Assembly: GCA_021107695.1 (NCBI GenBank) | Contig: JAIOSI010000090.1 | Location: forward strand, 1-11,766 | Reading direction: 5' to 3' | Length of the DNA stretch: 11,766 nucleotides | Source of the DNA: a bacterium | GTDB lineage: Bacteria; RBG-13-66-14 | Shown here: one piece after another, positions 6,637-11,766 of the stretch | Layout: each line of letters starts with the position of its first letter | Numbering within the stretch: the stretch's first letter is position 1 | Translations under genes and position numbers: made by a program | The notes under the pieces: model-generated | Told to the model about the DNA's origin: nothing | Seen by the model: only the letters and a program-made list of their open reading frames with translations | The model's database searches: none

Positions 6637-6822
6637 CTACATCGGAGCTGTACCCAGTACCGTCTGAACCGCCTGGGTCAGCTTTGCTACACTGTCCGGT
6701 GTATCGTCGTCCTTCGCCGCCATATTGCTACTGATACCAGAAATCTTGGCGATTTGCATCTTCTGAGGCATCGTGGCGTTGGCGTTGATGTACTCGTAGA
6801 TCTTTACAAGTTGGGCAGCCAT
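6637..6822 (-). CDS. uncharacterised 61-residue protein
   Basis: I do not recognise the family. The 61 residues begin MAAQLVKIYEYINANATMPQ and end QAVQTVLGTAPM. The predicted fold is helical and soluble with no signal peptide, cysteine or membrane segment. The N-terminal helix is followed by KMQIAKISGISSNMAAK, then an acidic turn (DDDTPDS) and a last amphipathic helix. The gene looks real: an AAAGGA site lies 8 bases before the ATG, it follows the response regulator by 26 bases on the same strand, and no larger frame competes with it. Its place between the regulator and the strong hairpin suggests it is the second and possibly last product of the sigma-54-driven transcript. It may be a partner or effector of the REC-DUF4388-roadblock protein; this is context-based inference only. 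Confidence 0.75.
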   Translation of the reverse strand: MAAQLVKIYEYINANATMPQKMQIAKISGISSNMAAKDDDTPDSVAKLTQAVQTVLGTAPM

Positions 6823-6848
6823 GATTCAGTTCCTTTCAATCTTTTGGG

Positions 6849-8087
6849 TTAGCGCAGAATGTCGGCACTCTTCTGGGCGAAGGATTCGAGACGCATCTTG
6901 ACCATCCCGATGGGTGAATCGTGATCTATCATCAGCACGACGTGGAAGTGTGCCTTGCCCGGATCTTTCTTGAGCGGATCGGTTCCCTCGTTCATACACA
7001 GCCCGAAGAGATGAGCATCGTCACTCTCGACGTGAACAAGGTGTCCGGCGGAAATCCCAATCTCCTTGGTCAGCTTTTGAGCATCGTAGAGCAGGCTGTT
7101 AACATCCACGCCGAACTTGTCAATCTCCAGCCCACCAGTTGCGTGTTTACCCATCAGTTCACCAGCCGGGGTGAAAACGGCGATTCCGTGGAATCCATCC
7201 AGGTTGTTGAATTCCGCCATCAGATCTTTGAGACTAGCCATAACTTCCTCCTCTAAATCAAACTTTGGTGCTGACATCTCTTTTTCAATCTCAGCAGCCG
7301 GGTTAGGTTCAGGTTCACTTTCAACAGTTAGCTCATCGCTTTCTTCGATCAGTTCCAGTGCCTTGCTCAGGCTGTCCGCCTCCAATACCGGTTTTGTTGG
7401 AGCCTTGCCCCTGTTCTCTTCATCGGCAAGGCGTAACGCCTCCATCTGCAGCTCCATCATCGGCGTTTTGATGCGACGCTTAAAGACAGGACGCTGCTTC
7501 TTAACCGTAATCGTTACATCTTCCCAGGACATGATCTTCAGTGCTGCTTCGTCTGGCTTCAGCTTGCCCAGAGTGGCGTCGAAGAGCTTGCCCCGGGCGA
7601 AGCGCAGAACACCGGTATCTCCCCAGATGGAGCTGTGGATGTCCAGCCGACAGGTCTTCTGCTCCATCTCGATTAGCTGAAGAAAGCTGCTCAGGGTAAC
7701 GCCGCGGAGTTTACCCTCTCTGCCCCAGCTATCGGCGGCCTTGCCGATCAGTCGGTACAGTTCGTCTATCTCGATCGGTTTCTCGATATACGAGATCGAG
7801 TAGTCGTCGAAGGCGCGTTCGATATCCTGGGTGCCATAGGCGGTCATAACGATGCAGGGCAGCTCCGGGAACTCTTTAACGGCGCGGGCAATCAGATCAA
7901 AGCCATCCATCCGGGGCATCTTCAGATCGGTAACCATTACACCGATGTTGCCTTCCTGGAGTATCTCCAGAGCCTGTCGTCCGTTGTAGGCAACCCGATA
8001 GCTGAAGTTATCGGTGTTCTGCTCCAGCCCGTCAATCAGACTCTCCAGGAAGACTTCATCATCATCTACGATAAGAACTTTCATCAT
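6849..8087 (-). CDS. response regulator with REC, DUF4388 (PATAN) and roadblock/LC7-like domains
   Basis: The protein has 412 residues. The receiver domain, 1-120, has D8-D9-D10, phosphoacceptor D54 (VMVTDLKMPRMDG), T82 and K103. A DUF4388/PATAN domain, ~126-200, starts LRGVTLSSFLQLIEMEQKTCRL and contains GVLRFARGKLFDA; this domain is common in gliding and chemotaxis-type regulators. An acidic Pro/Glu linker spans ~225-283. The C-terminal part, ~284-405, has the roadblock/LC7 layout (EEVMASLKDLMAEFNNLDGFHGIAVFTPAGE to VVLMIDHDSPIGMVKMRLE), a fold that typically binds small Ras-like GTPases such as MglA. It has no DNA-binding domain, so it should act through protein contacts. An AAGGAGGTAA site sits 4-6 bases before ATG-ATG, the best in the window. 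It is the first gene behind the sigma-54 promoter at 8119-8133. No GTPase gene is in view. Confidence 0.9.
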   Translation of the reverse strand: MMKVLIVDDDEVFLESLIDGLEQNTDNFSYRVAYNGRQALEILQEGNIGVMVTDLKMPRMDGFDLIARAVKEFPELPCIVMTAYGTQDIERAFDDYSISYIEKPIEIDELYRLIGKAADSWGREGKLRGVTLSSFLQLIEMEQKTCRLDIHSSIWGDTGVLRFARGKLFDATLGKLKPDEAALKIMSWEDVTITVKKQRPVFKRRIKTPMMELQMEALRLADEENRGKAPTKPVLEADSLSKALELIEESDELTVESEPEPNPAAEIEKEMSAPKFDLEEEVMASLKDLMAEFNNLDGFHGIAVFTPAGELMGKHATGGLEIDKFGVDVNSLLYDAQKLTKEIGISAGHLVHVESDDAHLFGLCMNEGTDPLKKDPGKAHFHVVLMIDHDSPIGMVKMRLESFAQKSADILR

Positions 8088-8118
8088 TGTTTACCTCCTT
8101 TCTCACTTGCTCATAGAA

Positions 8119-8133
8119 GCAAGAGTCGTGCCA
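8119..8133 (-). promoter_or_regulatory. sigma-54 (-24/-12) promoter of the signalling operon
   Basis: The minus strand reads TGGCACGACTCTTGC from 8133 to 8119, with T next. This matches the sigma-54 consensus TGGCACG-N4-TTGCW, with exactly 10 bases between the invariant GG and GC. The expected start near 8107 leaves ~20 bases to the ATG at 8087, just room for the ribosome binding site. Confidence 0.9.
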
Positions 8134-8213
8134 ATTTTTAACAAGAAGCGCGGGTTGTGTGCTGGCCGTGGTTTACAGAGCCTGACCCGATGTACCGAAT
8201 CCGACAGAAGCCA

Positions 8214-8262
8214 TGAACTGTTCATAATGAAGTTCATTTTGAACGGATTGTTCATTCTGAAC
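8214..8262. promoter_or_regulatory. enhancer-like cluster of GTTCA-N3-TGAAC palindromes
   Basis: There are three copies: GTTCATAATGAAG (8220-8232, one arm one base off), GTTCATTTTGAAC (8232-8244) and GTTCATTCTGAAC (8250-8262). TGAACTGTTCA (8214-8224) overlaps the first. The cluster lies ~107-155 bases upstream of the predicted sigma-54 start, the usual place for NtrC-type activator binding. The NtrC protein encoded in the cluster is the natural candidate to bind it. Confidence 0.75.
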
Positions 8263-8277
8263 GACTTGGTCGCCAAG
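8263..8277. promoter_or_regulatory. perfect short palindrome next to the enhancer cluster
   Basis: ACTTGG-TCG-CCAAGT directly abuts the last GTTCA palindrome on the upstream side of the operon promoter. It could be a site for a second regulator; no factor can be named. Confidence 0.4.
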
Positions 8278-8298
8278 TGAACTACAACCAATTATTCA

Positions 8299-8737
8299 GG
8301 GGAGAATCACTCAACAGCGTACCTGCTTGAGAGAGTAACTTATGACTATTATGCTAGTTACAGGCTGTTCTCGAAGACACTTCCAAGACGGCTAAAAGTG
8401 GCAGGGTCAGAGGCTCGGTTGATTTGATGGTGTGGGGGATTTTTACGGTTAGTATCGGCGAGGGTATATTTATAACATTGTATACATCAAGCTGATATGG
8501 TTCTTTTTTACAGCGAGCATCTTTGCTTGTCTGCCTCATCAGCCGGAGCTGCATTACACCTCCGAAAAAGGCGTAGGGACGGCGGTGGCACGCTTCTTGC
8601 GTAGCTTATAACCTGCCTGTCTACTTGCAGTTACCCGCAGCAACAATCGCGCCACCGCCTGCATTTTAGCCGGATTGCAGATTCGAGGTAATTTACGCAA
8701 CAGCCGCTCTACGAGTCCAGTTTTGAGTGATTATCCC
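8299..8737 (-). mobile_element. MITE-like element, right copy (B)
   Basis: This copy is in the opposite orientation to the left copy. Its ends read inward as GGGATAATCACTCAAAAC (minus strand from 8737) and GGGGAGAATCACTCAACAG (plus strand from 8299), a clear terminal inverted repeat. Bases 8387-8737 align to 2800-3134 of the left copy. About 75 extra bases near the inner end explain its greater length. The internal stem is better kept here, with a 12-pair GGCGGTGGCGCG / CGTGCCACCGCC including one wobble. It carries the intact small frame at 8354-8554. The inner end stops just short of the operon enhancer and the outer end ~90 bases before the padR-type promoter. The unit encodes no transposase. 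Confidence 0.6.
8354..8554 (-). CDS. small ORF carried by the MITE-like element, 66 residues
   Basis: Unrecognised. GGAGGTGTA directly before the ATG is a strong ribosome binding site and is conserved in both element copies. The product starts MQLRLMRQTSKDARCKKEPY, continues QLDVYNVINIPSPILTVKIP and ends near SSRTACN. No signal peptide or membrane helix is seen. From the PYQLD phrase on, aligned against the left copy, I count about 13 of 22 base differences in third codon positions, as expected for a protein under selection. The first 14 codons do not show this pattern. The left copy has two stops. It may be a real small protein, the remnant of a longer gene captured by the element, or a chance frame. 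Confidence 0.35.
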   Translation of the reverse strand: MQLRLMRQTSKDARCKKEPYQLDVYNVINIPSPILTVKIPHTIKSTEPLTLPLLAVLEVSSRTACN

Positions 8738-8797
8738 TTATCCCGGAACCGAATCGACACCTCCGCCGTAAACGAGTCAACAGTCAACTGCTGCAGG

Positions 8798-8897
8798 CTG
8801 GAGTAGTCCAGAGCAAAAATAACCCTTGACAATCCTCAGGGGAAAAACTACACTACGCGAAACTACTCCAGCGTAGAGTACACTGCTCTGGTGTACT
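8798..8897 (+). promoter_or_regulatory. nested inverted-repeat operator region around the padR-type promoter
   Basis: AGTACAC (8877-8883) and GTGTACT (8891-8897) form a perfect inverted repeat with a 7-base spacer just after the predicted transcript start. ACACTACGC (8850-8858) and GCGTAGAGT (8871-8879) form another over the -10, with one mismatch. CTGGAGTAGT (8798-8807) upstream of the -35 recurs inverted as ACTACTCCAG (8862-8871). The adjoining CCAGAGCA (8808-8815) recurs inverted as TGCTCTGG (8884-8891). Paired sites on both sides of a promoter fit binding by a dimeric repressor such as the PadR protein encoded downstream. Confidence 0.6.
8826..8854 (+). promoter_or_regulatory. sigma-70-type promoter of the padR-tolC operon
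   Basis: TTGACA (8826-8831, six of six) and TACACT (8849-8854, four of six) are separated by 17 bases. The start near 8861 gives a ~114-base leader before the ATG at 8975. The -10 lies inside inverted repeats, which suggests repression by occlusion. Confidence 0.7.
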
Positions 8898-8974
8898 TTG
8901 GGCTAGAATTGAGATGATTGCTCTCAGCGTAATCAGCGGTTGCTGGTCAACGGCGAAGAAGTACAAAGGAAACG

Positions 8975-9610
8975 ATGTTTAAGGAAACAGCGAAAAGCAG
9001 CGGGATTCCCTTTGCCGAGGTGGTTGTTCTGGGTCTGCTGGCAGAGAAACCATGTTACGGCTATGAAATTGACAGCGAGATCAAGGCTCGTGGTCTAAAT
9101 CAGTGGGGTCATATCGCCTTTTCCTCAATCTACTACCTCCTTGGCAAGCTCGAAAAGCAGGGCTACGTAACCTTCCATCATCATAAAGAAGGCAAGTATC
9201 CCACCCGGAAGGTCTATTCACTCACCGAATCGGGTCGGGTCTTCTTAAAGGAGGGATTGCTGACGCTGCTCACCTCCGATGAGTCCAGGGAGGTGTGCAT
9301 TATGGGTGCTGCTTTTATCCATGTCTTGGAAAAGGAGGTCGCCCTGAAGGCATTACGGCAACAGCTCGATGGATTCAACAAACATGCCCAAAAGATTAAA
9401 GGGCATTTCGTGAAGATGACGAAGGTCTATCCCTTCCCCAACGCCGTGGCCCTGGCATCACTGGCCGAGCGGATGCACTCAACCATAACCACCTGGCTGT
9501 CAGAGTTTATCGATACTTTAGAAGATTATCCCTGGGAAAACTGGCAAAAGGTTTCCGAACGGGAAGTTAACGATTGTGTTTCCTGTGATGAAGAGGAAGA
9601 AGATGTCTAA
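8975..9610 (+). CDS. PadR-family transcriptional regulator
   Basis: The 211-residue protein has an N-terminal PadR winged helix, ~12-95. It starts FAEVVVLGLLAEKPCYGYEI, has the recognition region FSSIYYLLGKLEKQGYV, and the wing KYPTRKVYSLTESGRVFLKE. The C-terminal ~110 residues are helical (effector and dimerisation region, Vir_act_alpha_C-like), with an acidic end CVSCDEEEEDV. PadR proteins repress efflux or detoxification genes and release DNA when they bind an aromatic or drug-like ligand. AAAGGA before the ATG supports the start. Its 3' end overlaps the TolC-family gene by 8 bases (ATGTCTAA), indicating translational coupling and one operon. Inverted repeats around the upstream promoter suggest it controls itself and the efflux gene. 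Confidence 0.92.
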   Translation: MFKETAKSSGIPFAEVVVLGLLAEKPCYGYEIDSEIKARGLNQWGHIAFSSIYYLLGKLEKQGYVTFHHHKEGKYPTRKVYSLTESGRVFLKEGLLTLLTSDESREVCIMGAAFIHVLEKEVALKALRQQLDGFNKHAQKIKGHFVKMTKVYPFPNAVALASLAERMHSTITTWLSEFIDTLEDYPWENWQKVSEREVNDCVSCDEEEEDV

Positions 9611-10994
9611 CACCGGACGAATTACTCTGTTCCTGACCCTGACTCTGCTCGCCGGCTCGTTCACCGCTGGCGAAGTAGTCGTCTCTGCTCCTCCCGCGCT
9701 GGAGGACAACCTCCTGACCATTGACGAGGCGGTGGAGCTGGCGATGCTCAATAACCTCGACCTGCGGATGGCGAATGCCGATCTCGACTCTGCCAATGCC
9801 GCCAACTGGTCGGCGTGGACGAACTTCCTGCCCCAGGTCGCGGGCTCGGTAACCTATACGAAGTACGAAGGTTTCCCGACCTCTGGCGGAAGTGGTGGCG
9901 ACGGCGCGCCCACCGGACCGATGGACATCGAGATGGAGAGCTACTCCACGGCGTTAACGGTTTCTCAGCCGCTCTTCAACGGCGGGGCGATCTACTGGGG
10001 TAAGGTGATGGCGGGAGCCGGAGCCGAGATGGCAGAGCTTAGTCAGGAGGCCGCCCGTCAGACGGCGATCCTCACCACCCGCACGGCATTCCTCGACCTG
10101 CTCAAGGCCCAGGAGTTCCGCACCGTCCAGGAAAAGAACCTGGAGAGCCTGGCGGAACACCTGAGCCTGACCGAGTCTAACCTCGCCGTGGGGCTGGCTT
10201 CACGAGCCGATCACCTCCGCTCGATCTCCGAACATGCCGAGGCGGAAAAGCTGCTCATCACCGCTGACCACTCCGTTCGCCTCGCCCGGGGTGCGCTGGA
10301 AAACACCCTCGGCCTCGACCTTCCCGACAGCGTGGAGGTGGTTCCCGTCGGTGAGATTACCGTGAGCGAATCCACCCTGAGTCTGGAAGAGACCCTCGCC
10401 CTCGTCCGTCGATACAATCCCGCCCTCATCGCCGTACGCAAAACAGAACGCCTCGCCGAGGCTTCCGTCGGTCTGGCAGCCTCCGCCTTCTGGCCCAAAC
10501 TCAACCTCGGCGGAAGCTACGGCTGGGCAAACGGTTCCGACCTCACCTTCAGCGACGACAACGACTACTGGGCAATCAACATCATCGCCTCCTTCGATAT
10601 CTTTACCTCGACCCAGCGCGTAGCCGAGATGGCAAAAGCCCGCGCCGACGAGCACAAGAGCCTGGCGCAAATCGAGAAGACCGAGCGGGAGATGTTCCTC
10701 GGTGCCGAGGCGAGCTACCTTCAACTAAACACCGCCGCCAAGACCATCGAGGTTTCCGAGAAGCAGCTCGCCGCCGCCGCCGAGGGTCTTGACCTGACCA
10801 CCAACATGTACGAGCAGGGGCTGGTCTCCAACGCTGACTATCTGGACATGAACGTCAACTACCTCTACGCCAAGCTCGGCGAGATATCCGCCCGCTACGA
10901 CTACCTCGCCGCCCGTGAGTCCCTCGCCTCCTTCACCGGTCAGCAACGCGGTGCGTTGCATCACAGTATCGCGGCTGAAGAAACAGCGGATTAA
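9603..10994 (+). CDS. TolC-family outer-membrane efflux protein
   Basis: The 463-residue protein starts with a signal peptide (TLFLTLTLLAGSFTAG), and the mature protein has the two outer-membrane efflux repeats of the family. The first is ~35-240 (NLLTIDEAVELAMLNNLDLRMANADLD, FLPQVAGSVTYTKYEG, VSQPLFNGGAIYWGK, then long helices). The second is ~245-445 (LSLEETLALVRRYNPALIAVRKTE, FWPKLNLGGSYGW, IIASFDIFTSTQRVAEMAKA, GLVSNADYLDMNVNYLYAKL, ARYDYLAARESLASFTG). TolC trimers form the outer-membrane exit duct of tripartite pumps or type I secretion. No adaptor or inner-membrane pump follows, so the partners lie elsewhere. I chose ATG 9603 because GAGGAAG precedes it; ATG 9588 in the same frame would add MKRKK and is also plausible. 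The last ~17 residues (QQRGALHHSIAAEETAD) lie within a duplicated DNA repeat and are not part of the fold. Confidence 0.93.
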   Translation: MSNTGRITLFLTLTLLAGSFTAGEVVVSAPPALEDNLLTIDEAVELAMLNNLDLRMANADLDSANAANWSAWTNFLPQVAGSVTYTKYEGFPTSGGSGGDGAPTGPMDIEMESYSTALTVSQPLFNGGAIYWGKVMAGAGAEMAELSQEAARQTAILTTRTAFLDLLKAQEFRTVQEKNLESLAEHLSLTESNLAVGLASRADHLRSISEHAEAEKLLITADHSVRLARGALENTLGLDLPDSVEVVPVGEITVSESTLSLEETLALVRRYNPALIAVRKTERLAEASVGLAASAFWPKLNLGGSYGWANGSDLTFSDDNDYWAINIIASFDIFTSTQRVAEMAKARADEHKSLAQIEKTEREMFLGAEASYLQLNTAAKTIEVSEKQLAAAAEGLDLTTNMYEQGLVSNADYLDMNVNYLYAKLGEISARYDYLAARESLASFTGQQRGALHHSIAAEETAD

Positions 10995-11131
10995 CGACTA
11001 TTCCCACGGACGCGCTCTCGTTGGTCGCTTCCTTATCTCCCTCTCCACCGGTCAGCAACGCGGTGCGTTGCATCACAGTATCGCGGCTGAAGAAACAGCA
11101 GATTAACGACTGTCCCCACGGACGCGCTCTC
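10935..11131 (+). repeat. tandem duplication with 112-base period overlapping the tolC-type gene end
   Basis: Bases 10935-11019 recur at 11047-11131 with three mismatches by hand alignment (85 bases compared). Each copy starts ACCGGTCAGCAACGCGG, contains the palindrome CAACGC-GGT-GCGTTG, and encodes the same end TGQQRGALHHSIAAEETAD plus TAA in frame. The first copy supplies the TolC C-terminus; the second lies after the stop. A 24-base piece ending the first unit (11023-11046) recurs exactly at 11274-11297. Confidence 0.85.
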
Positions 11132-11167
11132 TTCGTTCGCTCTGTTAATTTGGAGAGGACAATGTAG

Positions 11168-11189
11168 GGCGGGGACTTTAGTCCCCGCC
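11168..11189. repeat. perfect extragenic palindrome GGCGGGGACT-TT-AGTCCCCGCC
   Basis: Ten-base arms pair perfectly around two bases. It is of the dispersed intergenic repeat type and could also act as a hairpin on either strand; no T-tract follows. Confidence 0.65.
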
Positions 11190-11227
11190 GTGAAGAAGCA
11201 GTGATGCTGGATTTTGGCAACGATTTT

Positions 11228-11265
11228 CTGACCGAAGGTCAGCTCTATGTGCAGCTTTAAGCTGC
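11228..11265. repeat. two adjacent short palindromes
   Basis: CTGACC-GAA-GGTCAG (11228-11242) and GCAGCTT-T-AAGCTGC (11251-11265) are both perfect and 8 bases apart. They are probably another small dispersed extragenic element; no coding frame is seen. Confidence 0.5.
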
Positions 11266-11273
11266 CTCCCGCT

Positions 11274-11340
11274 GGTCGCTTCCTTATCTCCCTCTCCCCT
11301 CTGGGGAGAGAACTCGTCCCACGGGCAAGGGCGAGGGGTT
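11274..11340. repeat. extragenic repeat with CTCTCCCC-TCT-GGGGAGAG palindrome
   Basis: The perfect palindrome at 11292-11310 is followed by a CGTCCCACGGGCAAGGGCG stretch and GAGGGG. It is related to the repeat at 1316-1350. Its left part (11274-11297) is identical to 11023-11046, linking it to the tandem duplication. Confidence 0.6.
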
Positions 11341-11358
11341 AACATCTAAAGCAGACAA

Positions 11359-11379
11359 GGGCGAACACAAGGTTCGCCC
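11359..11379. repeat. extragenic palindrome GGGCGAAC-ACAAG-GTTCGCCC
   Basis: Eight-base perfect arms with a 5-base loop, followed by CTAC. The wording matches a dispersed intergenic repeat type seen in many environmental bacterial genomes. It lies ~40 bases before the dehydrogenase gene. Confidence 0.6.
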
Positions 11380-11421
11380 CTACAGAGCCTTTCAGCACCC
11401 AAACATTTTATGGAGTTCTCG

Positions 11422-11766
11422 ATGAAGTCTTCAACAAAACAACCGATTACGCTAATCACCGGCTGCTCTTCCGGAATCGGCCTCGCTACCGCCGTAGAGC
11501 TGGCTCAGCACGGACACAAGGTTTACGCCACCATGCGTAACCTAAACAAGAAAGACGACCTCCTCAAGGCAGCCGAGGAGGCCGGGGTCTCCGTTGAGGT
11601 TCTGCCGCTGGATGTCAACGACAACGAGAGCATCGCCGCCGCAGCGGAGCAGATCAAACAGAACGATGGTCGGCTGACCAACCTGGTAAACAACGCTGGC
11701 TATGCCCATGTTGGGGTGCTGGAGGAGTTCTCCGATGAGGAGGTTCGCGCCCAGTTCGAGACCAAC
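11422..11766 (+). CDS. short-chain dehydrogenase/reductase, N-terminal part (runs off the window)
   Basis: Only the first 115 residues are visible and the gene continues past the edge. The Rossmann fold of classical SDR enzymes is plain. The cofactor motif TGCSSGIG spans residues 13-20 after strand PITLIT. A second strand and helix (HKVYATMRN), an LDV strand with D64 that binds adenine, and the NNAG motif (90-93, LVNNAGYAH) follow. R39 after the second strand favours NADP(H) over NAD(H). The Ser-Tyr-Lys catalytic set would lie beyond the window. GGAG 6 bases before ATG 11422 sets the start; an in-frame ATG at 11410 has no ribosome binding site. The substrate is not predictable. It is separated from the efflux gene by ~430 bases of repeats, so it is probably a separate unit, though no good promoter was seen. 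Confidence 0.93.
   Translation, partial: MKSSTKQPITLITGCSSGIGLATAVELAQHGHKVYATMRNLNKKDDLLKAAEEAGVSVEVLPLDVNDNESIAAAAEQIKQNDGRLTNLVNNAGYAHVGVLEEFSDEEVRAQFETN

Noticed and set aside
7117..7680. Ser-rich 187-codon plus-strand frame
   Set aside because: Antisense shadow of the REC-DUF4388-roadblock gene; low-complexity Ser/Leu composition is typical of a mirror frame.
8103..8291. Short minus-strand frame in the promoter region
   Set aside because: It runs through the sigma-54 promoter and the palindromic enhancer, and its start has no ribosome binding site; regulatory DNA explains this stretch.
2800..8737. Classical composite transposon
   Set aside because: Neither flanking unit encodes a transposase and no target duplication could be found, so I describe the elements as MITE-like only.
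10200..10724. 174-codon minus-strand frame
   Set aside because: Antisense to the TolC-family gene, rich in Gly/Val/Glu as expected from the mirror of GC-rich codons; no supporting motif.
10935..11131. Possible CRISPR array or phage attachment site
   Set aside because: Only two copies, 112-base period, with the copies nearly adjacent and no short spacers; no cas genes, integrase or tRNA nearby. A simple tandem duplication fits better.

Overview
The window looks like chromosome from a Gram-negative (diderm) bacterium with a complex signalling style. It carries a signal-peptide-bearing beta-barrel protein and a TolC-family outer-membrane protein. It also has sigma-54 regulation and a response regulator of the REC-DUF4388-roadblock type common in Deltaproteobacteria and in several uncultured phyla. 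Most genes are moderately GC-rich; the first ~370 bases are clearly AT-rich and look foreign. No rRNA, tRNA, CRISPR array or recognisable transposase gene was found, and I cannot name a species.

Layout. Positions 1-360 hold an AT-rich remnant of an unrecognised gene. Positions 397-969 encode a small exported beta-barrel-like protein. Positions 970-1390 are decayed: one short reading on each strand resembles the tail of a lost gene, followed by a palindromic extragenic repeat. A good sigma-70-type promoter at 1392-1420 serves a FeoA-domain gene (1474-1776). A bidirectional terminator separates that gene from a convergent PAS-PAS sensor protein with no output domain (1866-2708, minus).

The centre is a four-gene minus-strand signalling cluster, read from 8087 down to 3178. 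In order it encodes a REC-DUF4388-roadblock response regulator, a 61-residue small protein, a cytoplasmic triple-PAS histidine kinase, and an NtrC-type sigma-54 activator. In front of the first gene lies a sigma-54 -24/-12 promoter with ideal spacing (8119-8133). About 100-150 bases further upstream is a cluster of GTTCA-N3-TGAAC palindromes, the usual place for activator binding. A candidate sigma-70 promoter (6532-6560) precedes the kinase. The simplest model is that the kinase and activator are made at a basal level, and the activated NtrC protein drives the sigma-54 promoter for the response regulator and small protein, possibly feeding back on itself.

This cluster is bracketed by two diverged copies, in opposite orientation, of a MITE-like element (2800-3164 and 8299-8737). 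All four ends share a terminal motif close to GGGATAATCACTCAA. Both copies carry a short reading frame with a strong ribosome binding site; it looks intact in the right copy and broken by stops in the left copy.

To the right, a PadR-family repressor (8975-9610) overlaps a TolC-family outer-membrane efflux gene (9603-10994). They share a sigma-70-type promoter surrounded by nested inverted repeats that look like operators. The 3' end of the TolC gene lies inside a 112-base-period tandem duplication, so its last residues come from repeat DNA. A run of different short extragenic palindromes follows, and then the start of a short-chain dehydrogenase that runs off the window.
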